Positions 24,549-36,600 of a DNA stretch of 64,000 bases are shown one piece after another (position 1 is the first letter of the stretch; the number at the start of each line of letters is the position of its first letter). The notes beneath the pieces were generated by a model. That model was not told where the DNA came from. It searched no databases and worked only from the letters and a program-made list of their open reading frames with translations. The DNA is taken from positions 58,635,431 to 58,699,430 of the forward strand of contig NC_092349.1 in assembly GCF_963676685.1 (NCBI RefSeq), read 5' to 3'. This DNA comes from Mytilus edulis. Taxonomy: Eukaryota; Mollusca; Bivalvia; Mytilida; Mytilidae. The position numbers and the translations under genes were made by a program.

Positions 24549-26074
24549 GGTAGCACTACAGTCAGAATTTTCTGACTCCAATCAACAGTCTTTAAAGATT
24601 AATATCTCCAAAACTACTCAATGGATTTTTAAAATCTTTAACTCATTTTAAAGCTGAAATATAACTCTTTCTTTATTTATATATATGTTAATTTTTGGTT
24701 TGATTAATCTCAAAATATGGCTCATTAAATGCCAAAAAAGTGGTCTTCCAACTTGGATGAAAATGGCACATTCATGTCAAATGGTAGTTAAAATTTGTTT
24801 TCATCCCTGTAATCAACTATATACAATCTCCAAAACCGTGGCTCAGATTTTTGAAATATGTCTACAGTAAGAAGATATATTGATTTAACTGCTGGGTGCC
24901 AAACCTCATTTCACCTTTCATCTTTGGAGACCTATAAATTCATTTAGAAATAAATTATCCAAAAACTGGGACATGGTATTGTAGAAAATACACCCTTTAA
25001 TCATATATATCAAAGTCAAGCCAAAGGGGGTACCCATAAAGTTTCTATTTTCATTTTTTCCTTACAATTCTCACGAAAAATTGTTCTGAGAAATGACCTA
25101 AAAACTTAATTTCCCCCTTAGAACCCCTATAAAGCCAATATAAATACAAATGTTCCACTGGGAACACCCCAGGAGTGTTCTGATACCATTACTATATCAA
25201 TAGAACCACACACTTTGTGTCTTTGATGCTCTAATGCTGTAAATTTTGCATTATATGTGAACTGTCCAACACTAACTTGGCATTTGGCGGGAGTTTGACG
25301 TCACAGATATGACCAACATCTGTGATGAAGTAATTAAATATAGACAAAGCTCCGCCTCTTTTCCAGACAGTCTAAGATAAGAGAATAACATGATTGACCA
25401 GCTGCATTTAATCAATGTTTAACATCATTATTCTCTCTATATATAAAGAATAATTTTCATTTGAATTTTAAAAAAGAAATAAACTATGTCTGAAATTAGC
25501 TAGAACATTAAAAGTGTGCATCAAAAAACATGTTCATAAAAAGATCAAGACCACCATTTAATTTAATGGGACTGAAAAATTACACATAAACTGAAAATTA
25601 GTTATAATTCATAAAACTGTATTTAGATGAAGAAGACCAAAGAGAAGAAATTTATACAGGCAGTCAGAGGCGTTCAAAAATACTTCCCCACTCTTTTCCA
25701 TAGTACTTTTTTTCTTTTTTGGTAGATTTTTCCTTTTAGTTTTTTTTTCTTTTTCTTTGTTCACTTCCATGTTATATAAATAATTTGTGTTGCAAAACAA
25801 TGAGATAAGACTACAATATTTATCTTGTGGTCAGGGATTAACAGCTGGACACTTCTAACAACAGATGATTGACATATAAGCCCTCCCAAATGCCTATATA
25901 TTTAGATTAATTACCATGTGCTTTTATTTACATAAACTCATTATCAATTTACTCCCTGTTGTGATATGATAATAACTTTGGGATTTTTACAAACTGTGCA
26001 GAATAATACTCATTTCAAAATTATGTGATAAAAAAAATATGATCAAAAAATCATTGTTAGACTGTAGTGCTACC
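24549..26074. mobile_element. 1.5-kb non-autonomous element B with TTAA target duplication
   Basis: Perfect 15-bp terminal inverted repeats GGTAGCACTACAGTC / GACTGTAGTGCTACC are flanked by TTAA at 24545-24548 and 26075-26078. There is no transposase frame; the longest frames inside are about 60 codons. TTAA duplications are the hallmark of piggyBac-type transposition, but the end sequence is not one I can place. Confidence 0.85.
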
Positions 26075-26260
26075 TTAAGAAAGATAAATTGTGATACTTG
26101 CTAAGTTAATTAATAGTTAAGTTCAATGTTAGTGTTTAACACCTGCGTTTATATATGTACTTGTAAATTGATCGTGCAGTGACTTTTAGTTTCTATAACG
26201 TCAACGTCACTTGCTTGATCTTTTATTGAGATGCTCATCTGCAAAAACATATACATTTCT

Positions 26261-27650
26261 TATATGTTAGCGGCAATTAGTGAAATTAGGCATTAAGCTT
26301 AAATTCTAGGCAATAAGCTAACGCCTAGGCAGTAAGTCTATTGCCTAAATGATGTTAAGCATTAGTCTTAAATCCTGAAAAAAGTGTGCAGGCATTAAGC
26401 TTAATGCCAGAAATATAAAAGCGAGTAAATAAAAGACATTTATTCATATAAATAAAAATATATTTGTTTCAGTATAACATAATGAGAACTAGGGCCTGTT
26501 TATCGAAACTGTTCTAAGATCGGTCCTTTAAGATATTCTTAGGACAGAAATAATGATAAGGTTAGGTCCAACTTACGAAATGTCTCAGCATGCACATCGA
26601 AGCTATCTAAGGATTATCTTAGCTAGGATGTCCTAACAGCTGTTCTTAGTATTGGCGTAAAAGAAAATAGCAAATTAAAAAAAATGAAATAGTGTCTCAA
26701 ATGTAATTAACAACTTTAATTTAAAAACCGATTAATTATAAGAAAATAGTTATTAGTTTTAAATTAAAGGTAATAAATAATTTTGATATTTTAATTGTAG
26801 TGCTACATTTAAACTCTTTGAAACAAAACATAAGTAAAAAAAATATAACTACGTTTTATATTAGAATTGACAAAATAACTGTAAAGGGGTAACATCATTA
26901 TATGTTTTGAGGGAGCTGAAATATATTAATTGTCACGGATTTTATAGTTTAAATTTTAAAAGCATATCTCGTGCTTCTTATATAAATACTGAGTACTTTA
27001 ACTATTCTATTTTATTACTGCAAATAACATACGTTTGCAAATGACCAAGAGAAAAAAAATCAAATTTTATCAATGCAAAACTACAGGGTCAAGTTTCATC
27101 CTAAATATAAAAAAGAAGATGTGGTTTAATTGCCAATGAGACAACTATCCACAAGAGACCGAAAATAAACTCACTAATACAAAATAACGCATCAAATAAA
27201 TATGCAAATTATTCTATAGAATCTCCCCTTTTTTAATTGGATACAATCATTTTTTTTTTAAATCTTTTTAATATTTTTAAAAACCACAAAAACATGAAAA
27301 AAGTATGAGTTAATTCTGTTTTAATTTATAACTGCTAAAATTACTAAATAAGCTTACTAAATATGAAGATATGTCAAATGAAACATGTATAATTATACAT
27401 GTTATATTAGAAATATAATTAAGAAACGACTTTATATCAAGAATAAATCACCAAATAGCTAAGGCATTTATTCCAGATTTTACTTATTGCCTAAAATTAT
27501 ATTCGGCAATAGGATGAATAATCATCATCAGATTTCAGGAAATAAGCTTAATGCCTGAAAATTTCAGGCAATAACTTAATGCCTAGGCGTTAGCTTATTG
27601 CTTAGGATTTAAACTTAATGCCTAATTTTACTTATTACCGTTAACATATA
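26261..27650. mobile_element. 1.4-kb foldback-type element with long inverted ends
   Basis: The first and last ~90-150 bp are diverged inverted copies, starting near GTTAGCGGCAATTAG and containing several GGCATTAAG-type units and AAGCTTAATGCC palindromes. The interior has no transposase frame. It holds a CTAAGATCGGTCCT / AGGACAGA-like region at 26510-26660 and a nested short repeat at 27112-27205. Exact boundaries are uncertain because both ends run into TA-rich sequence. Confidence 0.75.
27112..27205 (+). repeat. Short interspersed repeat nested in the foldback element
   Basis: GATGTGGTTTAATTGCCAAT and GAGACAACTATCCACAAGAG match the start of 51055-51100. Confidence 0.7.
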
Positions 27651-28135
27651 TATATATATTCCATATTAATATGTTATATTAAGCTTTGTTTCACTGTTGA
27701 TCTTTTAGTAAGAACAATGATTAATCGGAAATTAATGCCTTTTTGTCAGATTAATGTCACACATAGAAAAAATCTTATATATATATATAAACTATCAACA
27801 TCATAAAATTGGACTGAAAGGACTAGAGTGATAAAAATAAGAATTTTTAGCAACACGTTTATATCATAAAGGTAGAAAGTTTTCTCTAATTCTATGGAAA
27901 TATATACCTTTCCGAACCAATTGTATAAAAAAAATTAATCAACTTGTGGTAGCCGGTGATCTCAGAAGATGATTGGCTGAGTCAAAGGTTCACAACCTTT
28001 CTCAGCTCCCTGAATTGATCAAAATGTTCTAACAGGTGTTAATGAAATTGACAACTTCGTGGAAAGCGGAAGGCACTCGAAGGGGGATTTTGGTTTAGAA
28101 AAGAAGAAAATTTATCTTTTAATCATTAGAGAAAC

Positions 28136-28295
28136 AGATTATTACATAGTAACGCGTGGATTATCGGATTTATCCAATCTCGATAGTAAAATTATTGATT
28201 TTAAAGTCCTCGCCGAGGCTCGGACTTTAAAATTGATAATTTAACTACCTCGATAGGATAAATTCGATAATCCACTTGTATTAATGTAATAATCT
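28136..28295. mobile_element. 160-bp palindromic MITE
   Basis: Perfect 12-bp ends AGATTATTACAT / ATGTAATAATCT continue as an imperfect palindrome over the whole length (TGGATTATCG / CGATAATCCA; AAGTCC and GGACTT at the centre near 28213). Transcribed, it would form a long hairpin. Confidence 0.8.
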
Positions 28296-28317
28296 TTATG
28301 TATACGTATACGAATAA

Positions 28318-28490
28318 AAATAAGGAGATGCGGTTAAATAGACAAAGATACAACTATCCACTAGATTTTTGAGGCAGTAAATATAATCGATTAAAGCCTT
28401 CTACAATGATAAAACCCAAATCATGAAGTCGGCTCCGATATAAAAAGATAGAACAATTCAAACGAGAAGTAAATTGGCCTTATGTATAAA
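28318..28490 (+). repeat. Short interspersed repeat
   Basis: GGAGATGCGGTTAAATAGAC, CAACTATCCACTAGA and ATCATGAAGTCGGCT match 51050-51215 in order. It serves as an approximate empty site for the element at 51226-51815. Confidence 0.65.
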
Positions 28491-28943
28491 ATTTAAATTT
28501 ACGAAGAAAAAACAAATATAACAAACGTAAACCAACGACAGCTAACTACAGTCAATTAACTTGCAACAGGGACATAAATATTGTAGCGGAGTTAGACATG
28601 TTTGTGACCACTCAATCTTCCCCTAATATACAAGTGGTGAAAAAGAAAAAAATAGACACAAAACACCGATATAAGTGATAGCTTTGAGAACAACAAAATA
28701 ACAGATGGTCAAAAGCAGTATAGTACAAAAAGAAACAATTTACCTTTTGCAATCACGTTGATAATTGAAAAAAGTCCTTCCGAATAAATGTAGTAACCTT
28801 TGGAAATATAGTTCATCAGCATTTCTAAATAAGTTTATTTCATTTAAGTCATACAAAGCAGTATTGAATGCGCCATGCAAGAAGGCAATAAACTATCATA
28901 TGACCTTTGGTAGTTTTTATTATTGATATCAAATTTTTAGAAC

Positions 28944-29049
28944 CTGTAACATTATTAACAATATTTTCAACCATAAGATATGATTATAAAATAATATCAA
29001 TATTTATAATCACATCTTAAGATTGAAAATATTGTTAATAAAGTTACAG
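28944..29049. repeat. 106-bp foldback sequence
   Basis: CTGTAAC at one end and GTTACAG at the other flank inverted arms containing TTAACAATATTTTCAA / TTGAAAATATTGTTAA and GATTATAA / TTATAATC. The loop is very short. Confidence 0.75.
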
Positions 29050-30500
29050 AAACAAACAATTCCAAATAGAACATGAAGGTAAATTCACAGAAGGGAAGTT
29101 TTTCCATATAAATCTGACAATAGTGAACGTTATAATTAAACGGAACGATTAAAGAAAACTGTCACAATACTGATTTTATGATGGTAAACCTGGTTTTATA
29201 GGTAACTAAACTTGATACTTGTATGACCGTTTTTTCTAGTTCTGTTGACAAATTAGATTAGAAACCCAAACAGACAACTGGCTTAAAAGTACAAACTAAC
29301 ATAAAGATAAAAATATATCAGAAAACGTCCATTCGATGTAGGTCTAAAAAAAACACCAGGAACATTATTAGTATTTAATATCTTATCCTAATGTTGTGCG
29401 TGTAAACTGCAGATCTATCAAAGTTCCTGTTTATTTTTATCCACAACTTGTTGAGATGATTGATTCGACTTAGCTTGGGATATTGCATAGACATATATCT
29501 ATTTTGACCATTGCAAATTGTCCTGCGAATAGTAATACACAACTCCGCTTACTCAAAGAGAAATTATTGATTATATTTGTCTGATATTGCAATAGTTTTG
29601 TTTTTTTGGTAGTTTGCTAAAACTGTGTTTTGGCAAGATACTATCTGTTATGTTGGAAATGACAGCATGTAGATGGATGGTTTATGTTATAAAAGGAATC
29701 AGATGTTGATGAACTGCTATCTTATAACATTTTCGGTTTAAATGCTTTTCAATATTGTTTTTAATTGGCTTATAACTGTTTTGATGCATGCGCCAGTGAT
29801 GAGTTTAACACACACAAAACACGCTTCTGGCGTTTCAGATTATAAGCCTGGTATCTTTCGCGAATGTTTATATAATAAACGAAGGACACATAACTTTTCT
29901 TGTTTAATAGAAATACATTGTCTTTACATGATGATTATACTCGTTTAAATGGTTTTATACTAGTAATTTTTGGGACCCTTATAGCTTGCTGTTAGGTGTG
30001 AGCCTAGGCTCCGTGTTGAATACCGTACATTGACTGATAATGGTTTATTTTTATAAATTGTGACTTGGATGGAGAGTTGTCTCATTTGCACTCATACCAC
30101 ATCTTCCCACATCTATATTGGTGAAATTGCTTGCACTGAATTACCATATTAATATTTCTTAACTGAATCATGCCTTTTAGACTGCATTTCTTTACTAGCT
30201 ATCCTATTATTTTTTTTATTTACCTTTTCATGTTTTAATTTCATATGATTTTTAGTAATATATGCATTGATACCTATCCTTCGTTCTACATTGATACAAG
30301 CATGACAAGATCACTTTATTAGCAGCAAAATCATTATATAATATCTAAAAAATTAAAATCCCTGACAAATGGGGAAAAGTTGTTTCTGTTGCAGATGCAC
30401 ATCTTTCAATCGTATAGGCTTGAGCTCTACAACTATAATGTCTTAATCAGAAGTTTTATCAGCTCTAACTATAGCAGTATGTACAGTGTACCTCTAATAA
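29050..30500. other. Spacer downstream of opsin B; repeats only
   Basis: A copy of the 3270-3485 repeat lies at 29935-30115. A fragment with AACACGCTTCTGGCGTTTC-like sequence is at about 29800-29870. The opsin B 3' untranslated region probably occupies 30501 down to about 30300 or 30200. Confidence 0.5.
30315..30320 (-). terminator. Candidate polyadenylation signal of opsin B
   Basis: AATAAA on the minus strand lies about 180 nt past the opsin B stop codon. A second AATAAA is at 30215-30220. No equivalent was seen for opsin A before the window edge at position 1. Confidence 0.4.
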
Positions 30501-30501
30501 A

Positions 30502-30610
30502 TCATACTAAATTATTATCAACTGGCAATGTTATTGTCATATCACCAATGAAGACATCATTTTGTGCCATATTTCCTCGATATTGAATTGTTTCATCGTG
30601 TCCACGAATT
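30502..30610 (-). CDS. Opsin B coding exon 6 (C-terminal tail and stop)
   Basis: The 109-bp exon follows acceptor ATATCATTACAG, continues phase 2, and encodes IQYRGNMAQNDVFIGDMTI before a TGA at 504-502 within 30xxx (30504-30502). It is conserved with 178-292 at protein level. Confidence 0.87.
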
Positions 30611-33600
30611 CTGTAATGATATGAAGATATGTTGATATGTTGATATAGATTATAAACGGTCGTCATTATTTTAAGCTGATGCTTTCTTCTTACTGTAAAA
30701 TGATGTTCAAATGTACAACATAAATATTTTATAAAATACTACAACATTCAAAATTCACATTCTTCTTTGTATTGATCTGATGAGTTAAGCTCATTTCAAT
30801 TATTTTCGATATTTTAATCTTATGTGTGTCACGGGTAAGGGGGAAGGAAGGGACAACAACTTTTAATGGACTGTTAGTACCACTTGGTCATCGAGGCCCC
30901 ATTAATACTTTTATAGTAGATGGTGATAGTACAACACCAGAAGAAGGGTGATAAAAATCCTGAACGGAATTAAAAGTAAAAAATAATGAGAGGTCCGTGT
31001 ATTTGTCTTTGAGATAGACTCAATTGAATTTGCAGGAAATGATTCTCTCTAAACTTATAACACTTATAAAATGTGAGAAAAAAAATTGGGGTTAGCGGGA
31101 AATGCTTTTATTTGCACTTCCTTGATCAAACTAGAGGATTAAAAAGATAGAAACGAGTAGCGAACATTTTAAATTTCCTTGTGACAGGTTAGTTTAAACT
31201 TATTAATTTATAGTGGATTTTGGGACCGGTTAAACTTATTTTTCATTTTTGTATTATGAAGTGCGAATAGGTCAACTACGTCTAACATTTTATTTATCTT
31301 GACCAATGGATTTAAAGAGAGTATTATTTACATAAAGTAACGAATATAGAAACAATTATTATCAGGAATACAATAATAGTTAATTAATCATAGATGTTAT
31401 GTCTATAAGGATAACAAAAAAGCATTTCGGCTTAATTTATTTTTCTTTGTTTCTCTTTAGATATTAAAATGCTTTGTCTTGACCTTTGAAACGAAATATC
31501 ATTTGAAATCGAGTTATTCATGGTATTGAAAAGAACAAAAATGTGTTATTTGAAGTTCAAAATTTACTGTGAATGAATATTTCCGATCCCATCCTTGCAA
31601 ATACATATATCTAGTAAACTTCTAAAATAACGAAGTCAAATTTGCTAACCGACATAACGTAAAACGACGAATCAATCGAAGACCTTGTCTTTTTATTTCA
31701 CTAATATAGGACAATGGTGTTGATTGAAAATTACACCATTCCAGGCCATTTTGATTTCCACATAATTGATATTACCAATAATTAACAAGTTCCGTGTCGA
31801 ATCCGACACCGATACCATTAGTATATATCACATGAAGTTTCCGGTATGTATGTATGTAATTTATCTCCCTTTTTTAATAGAAGCAACATCATAGCTTATG
31901 GTGTAAAGGATGAAATTTAACACACGGTATCGGTAAGGATTAAATGCGAGCAATTACCTTCCAAGTTTCCAAACCTGGCTGTGACTGGTCTTACTACAAG
32001 AAAGGTATCCTTCCCCCAAATGAATGCAATAAAACATTTAACTGATTTACTCATCCTCAAAATAAATATATATATATAAAAGCAATTATATACAAAATAA
32101 GGAATAATGTCAAACCGGAAACCGCATAAAGGGGTTTAGCTAGCTCTTAAGTCAGGTTTTATCCACATTTTCTACATAAAATTACAGACTTTCCGTTTTT
32201 GATTTCGTATGAGTCTGGTATACACTGGCAATGGCAAGACTTCCGGTTGTTGTAGTAAACAGGGACGGTTTCAAGCCGAATGATTTTTAAAGAAGAAAAA
32301 ACTGTGCATCATAAGCACAATGACTTAATCAGATGATAATACGAAATCTAAAAATCCTGGATAAAAATAAGATGTAGGTTCTTCAATTCAGTTACAGACC
32401 TATGGTTGTCATTGGTGTGGTCGAGTATATATCTTAAAATCATAGAATACCTTAAGCACGACGATGTGGTGCTGTTTCTTATTTCCGGAACTGCAAACAC
32501 AGCAACAGTTGGATGTATTCTTTTATTTTTACAAAACATCCTCCTTGCTGCTTTCCTGAATTTGCTACTCATTAAGGCACATACTGTCGGATTAAGCAAT
32601 GTACAACTTTTTGCAAGCAGCGTTGGTAACAGAAGCATCCATGTAGACAAACTATCAGACCATATGCTATAAATTGATACAACGGTATATGGCGTCCATG
32701 CTATCAGAAACACGCCTACCATTGATAACGAAGTCTGCAAAAGTAAAAAGATCAAGATTTTTTTTTTCATGTAAGATGAAATGAAAATAATTGAAGTTTT
32801 AACACATTTTTTTTTATAGAACACATAGATGGGTTTAAGGAAAAGACAAAAACACATACACTACAAACATTCAAAGTCATTAGATGTCAAATTCATGATC
32901 GCCGATACAACTTAAATTCTCATACATGTTATTTGATACTAAATGTATATTCAAGTTGCAAAAGGTTCTAAGGGAAACAAATGAAACTGTGTTAACTCGT
33001 TATAGAGTATCAGCATTTTGTGCTTATTGCAAACTAGACGCCATCTAATTTACAATTCAGATGACCTACGAAGATTGCCGATGGTCTTCCAAACTGATAT
33101 AAACATAGATAATTACATACTGACAAAATTTTGATAAGTTAAGGTCCTTTTGATTTCATGTTCTAGATTTAGAATGTGTAAATAATTGTTTTATCTGAGT
33201 ATGAATGAACTATGGGACAAATAAATCAACAAAATTGATTCTCCGTGTGGCTCCCTCGTTTTACTCACAAGTACATGCATAACCCATGGTCAAATTAATA
33301 GTTGCATAAATAAAAATTCAACTGATTGTGAGTTAATTTTTTGCAATGCAATGATACAGTTTCAATAATTTAAAGGCTTTCATTTTTTTTGTGGTTTGTT
33401 TTGTATTTGCGACTTTTTGTATTTCTTTTGTTCTTATAACGTGACTCTGTACTTTAAAAGATCCCGTCAATATGATAGTGTTCTATCATATGTCATTATG
33501 ATATATTTCTATTATGAACTGCAATATACGTTGAACCACAAACGTCAAAATCATTCAATCGTGTAGTGGAATTAACTATTTTTGGATTCTGATAAATTCT

Positions 33601-36600
33601 ATATATAACTTTTGGACTAGTTTAAATCTCGGTCTATTTCTTAAATTTAAACTAGTCATACTTTTGATTTTTTAACTCTGTATGCTAACATTCTCATGAA
33701 AATTTTAAAATTGTTTGTACGCACATTGAACGACAAATTTATGTGACGTATAAAATTTTCTGACGTCAGACACTCAAATCAATAAATGTGTTCGTAGATA
33801 GTAGATGTTTTTGTGTTCTGTTAAATTGTTCCTTTTAAAATTGTTAAACGATGATGACTGATGTACCCATATTTTGACTATTTTATTTATTGTGTCTGTT
33901 TATTTAACGCATCAATGTAAAAATATCGGAAATTGATGAGACTGTCATTAAAGTGAGAGGGTAAGCGCTATAGAACCAGGTTTAATCCACCATTTTCTAC
34001 ATTTGAAAATGCCTGTACCAAGTCAGGAATATGACAGTTCTTGTCCATTCGTTTTTGATGCGTTTTGTTATTTGATTTTGCCATGTGATTATGGACTTTT
34101 CCAATTGATCTTCCTCAAGTTCAGTATTTTTGTGATTTTACTTTTTAGACAAAGTGAGAGCGAAATATAATTACTATATGCCTCATTGATAAAAAAAAAT
34201 CAAAAAGAAGAAAAAACAGATTTTTCGGTATAAACGTTACTTTTGCATCACAAAAAAAACCCAATCTATCATCAAGAAAATTCTGATAGAACAATTAATA
34301 AACTCATATCGACTAAAAGATTAAGGAGCTGCATAACACAACACCTACAAATAAATCATATGATAGAATGTAATTTTGGATTGCATAAAATTCGAAACAA
34401 ACAGCTTGAGAACCGATTTTACACTATGGGTTTTCTCATTGTCTAAGTCCTATAATTGTCCCCTACCTTTAAAATGACTTTGGTTAATGCGTGGTTCATT
34501 CAATTCATGCCACAATTCATTAAAGACTTCATTTGAACTTGACATAAATGTTATTTTTCGAAGTTCGTCATTTATAGTTTGTGTTTAGTCTTCGAACGCT
34601 ATATGTTCATTATATTTTATTACATACATAGTTTTGTAGTTTGTTTCTGTTGTATTTTTCATTTTAAGTTCACTCATTCGGAATATATTGTGCTGTGGGA
34701 TTTGACTTAATCTTGGTCTCCTTTAATTAAAATGATAAATTAAAAACATTGACTGAAAAGCTATTGGTCCGAGACCACACTTATTTCGTAGTGCATTTCT
34801 TTTAGACAATAAATGCAAATAAAAAAAATCCCACCTACGCTTTCTCAATAATTTGTTTTGACAGTGTGTTGTACTACATTTGAGACAAATTATATGAAAA
34901 TTAGAAAACTTCATCGGCTCTAACTCAAAATATGATAATTTTTAACCTTTTTCAACTAGACCAAATCACTACTTTACTTTTAAATTCTTGACCCAAATAT
35001 TTTGACAGTGTCATTTCTTCCCTTGACTTACTATTTGAGATATAAAACATAGAGTAAAATATTTGAAAGGGGTATAAAAAAAATTGGCAAGTAACACACT
35101 GTCCACACTAGGGAATACATTCGTAAATCAAGAGACGACATTGTGGTCTCGGAACTATTAGTCTATACATGTACATAATTACATAATAAGCATTCTCCTG
35201 ATTTGGTTTTATAATATGAAATTAAGTGTGTACGCCGTAAATCTCATGTATGTATGTCACATCTGTTTTGGTACCATTACATTTTCCCAATTTTATTTAC
35301 TTTATTGCTGTGTTTTCGAATTCCTTGCTGAATTTCTATATGGTAACGATGTTGAACTTACCACTGTCACTGCCCTTGATGTTGACACTCTGTGATACCA
35401 CCTTAATCTTTCTACTGGAATTATATGTTCTGATATAGGCGGAGAAGGTAAAGTTGTTAATTCCCGAATTATATATATATAGCAGTAGCAAAATATGACT
35501 AAATGTACACAGTAGCAGGTCAGTGTAACAACAATGTTATATGATATAACTGAAGCGGATTTTCCGGTCCAGTCGATACTACATGAGGTGCCGAAGATTT
35601 CTTGTTTGTATGAACTCCATCCAAAGAATGGTGGAACAGTGTTCATTACAGAATGAGACCACACCACTACTATAATCCAATATTTGAAATTAGGTTTTTT
35701 CAAATAATATTCTGAAAAAAAACCCAGAAAATTAATGAATAAAATTTATTTCTGCATTGTAAGTTGTAATCTTAACCTTTATTGCAAATCTTTCCATTTC
35801 CAAATCAGGAAATTTTTTATATAAACTTTATCAATATTTTATTTTTTGGTTAACGAGCTTTATTCAGTTACTCTCAGTTATATCAGTTTATGTTTATAGT
35901 TGATCCGTGCACAGTTTCTGGTGTTCTGTGTTGTTTTTTGTACACTGTTGTTTGTTTTTTGTTCTTTATCGTTTTTGCCATGGCGTTGTCAGTTTATGTT
36001 TGATGTATGAGTTTGAATGTCCTTATGGTATCTTTCGCTTCTCTTTTACGCTCCTTCGAAAATTGTGTACTTTGTAACGAATCTGAATACAGTGATCTCA
36101 CTTACCGTATTGAGGTTTGCATACAATGATGTACCGACATATCGCAATGGCTGCCAATGTATTCATATCATTTTGTGCTAGTGTGAAACACCAAAAAGCA
36201 GAAAATGCACACACAGCATCTGGCCATATCCATCTATAACATAACGTTAAGGGGTGTTAAACCGTACATGTACTAGTATATGGTTTCTCTTAAATGAATA
36301 TTTGGTGTATATCATAATGTTTTTAAAATATTTAGCCAGTCTTGACTGTTGGTTCGGTCATAGTATTTTTGAAGATATGTATGTAAAAAGAATTGTTTAA
36401 ATTTAATGAAGGTATCTATTTGATTATGAATCGAAAACAATTCAAACGGAAATGTGGATTTTGTTTTGTCAATAAGTGCATGACAACGACACCAAAACGA
36501 AAATTAAAGGACATCTAAAATTTATCAAATAGAATTTAACAATAGAATAGTGTAGTTATTTGCAACAGTAGTTTGTCGATGTTCATATATCTTAAAATTG

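Larger units (their letters stand above)
21380..28560 (+). repeat. Triplicated segment, later split by transposon insertions
   Basis: Three diverged copies share GTACCTGTAAATTGAT-GTACAGTGA, TTGATCT, GAGATGCTCATTGACAAT, ACTTTCAAC-T-AT-AAAATAT and a downstream short repeat. They start near 21380, 22985 and 26080. The third is split by the element at 26261-27650, and copies two and three are separated by the elements at 24272-26074. Confidence 0.65.

Noticed and set aside
32348..32450. Read-through of exon 5 in opsin B to the stop at 32348
   Set aside because: Same reasoning as for opsin A; the peptide is not conserved.
33616..33657. Inverted repeat GACTAGTTTAAAT / ATTTAAACTAGTC in opsin B intron 4
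   Set aside because: Short arms of AT-rich sequence with no target duplication or second copy. Chance pairing is plausible.
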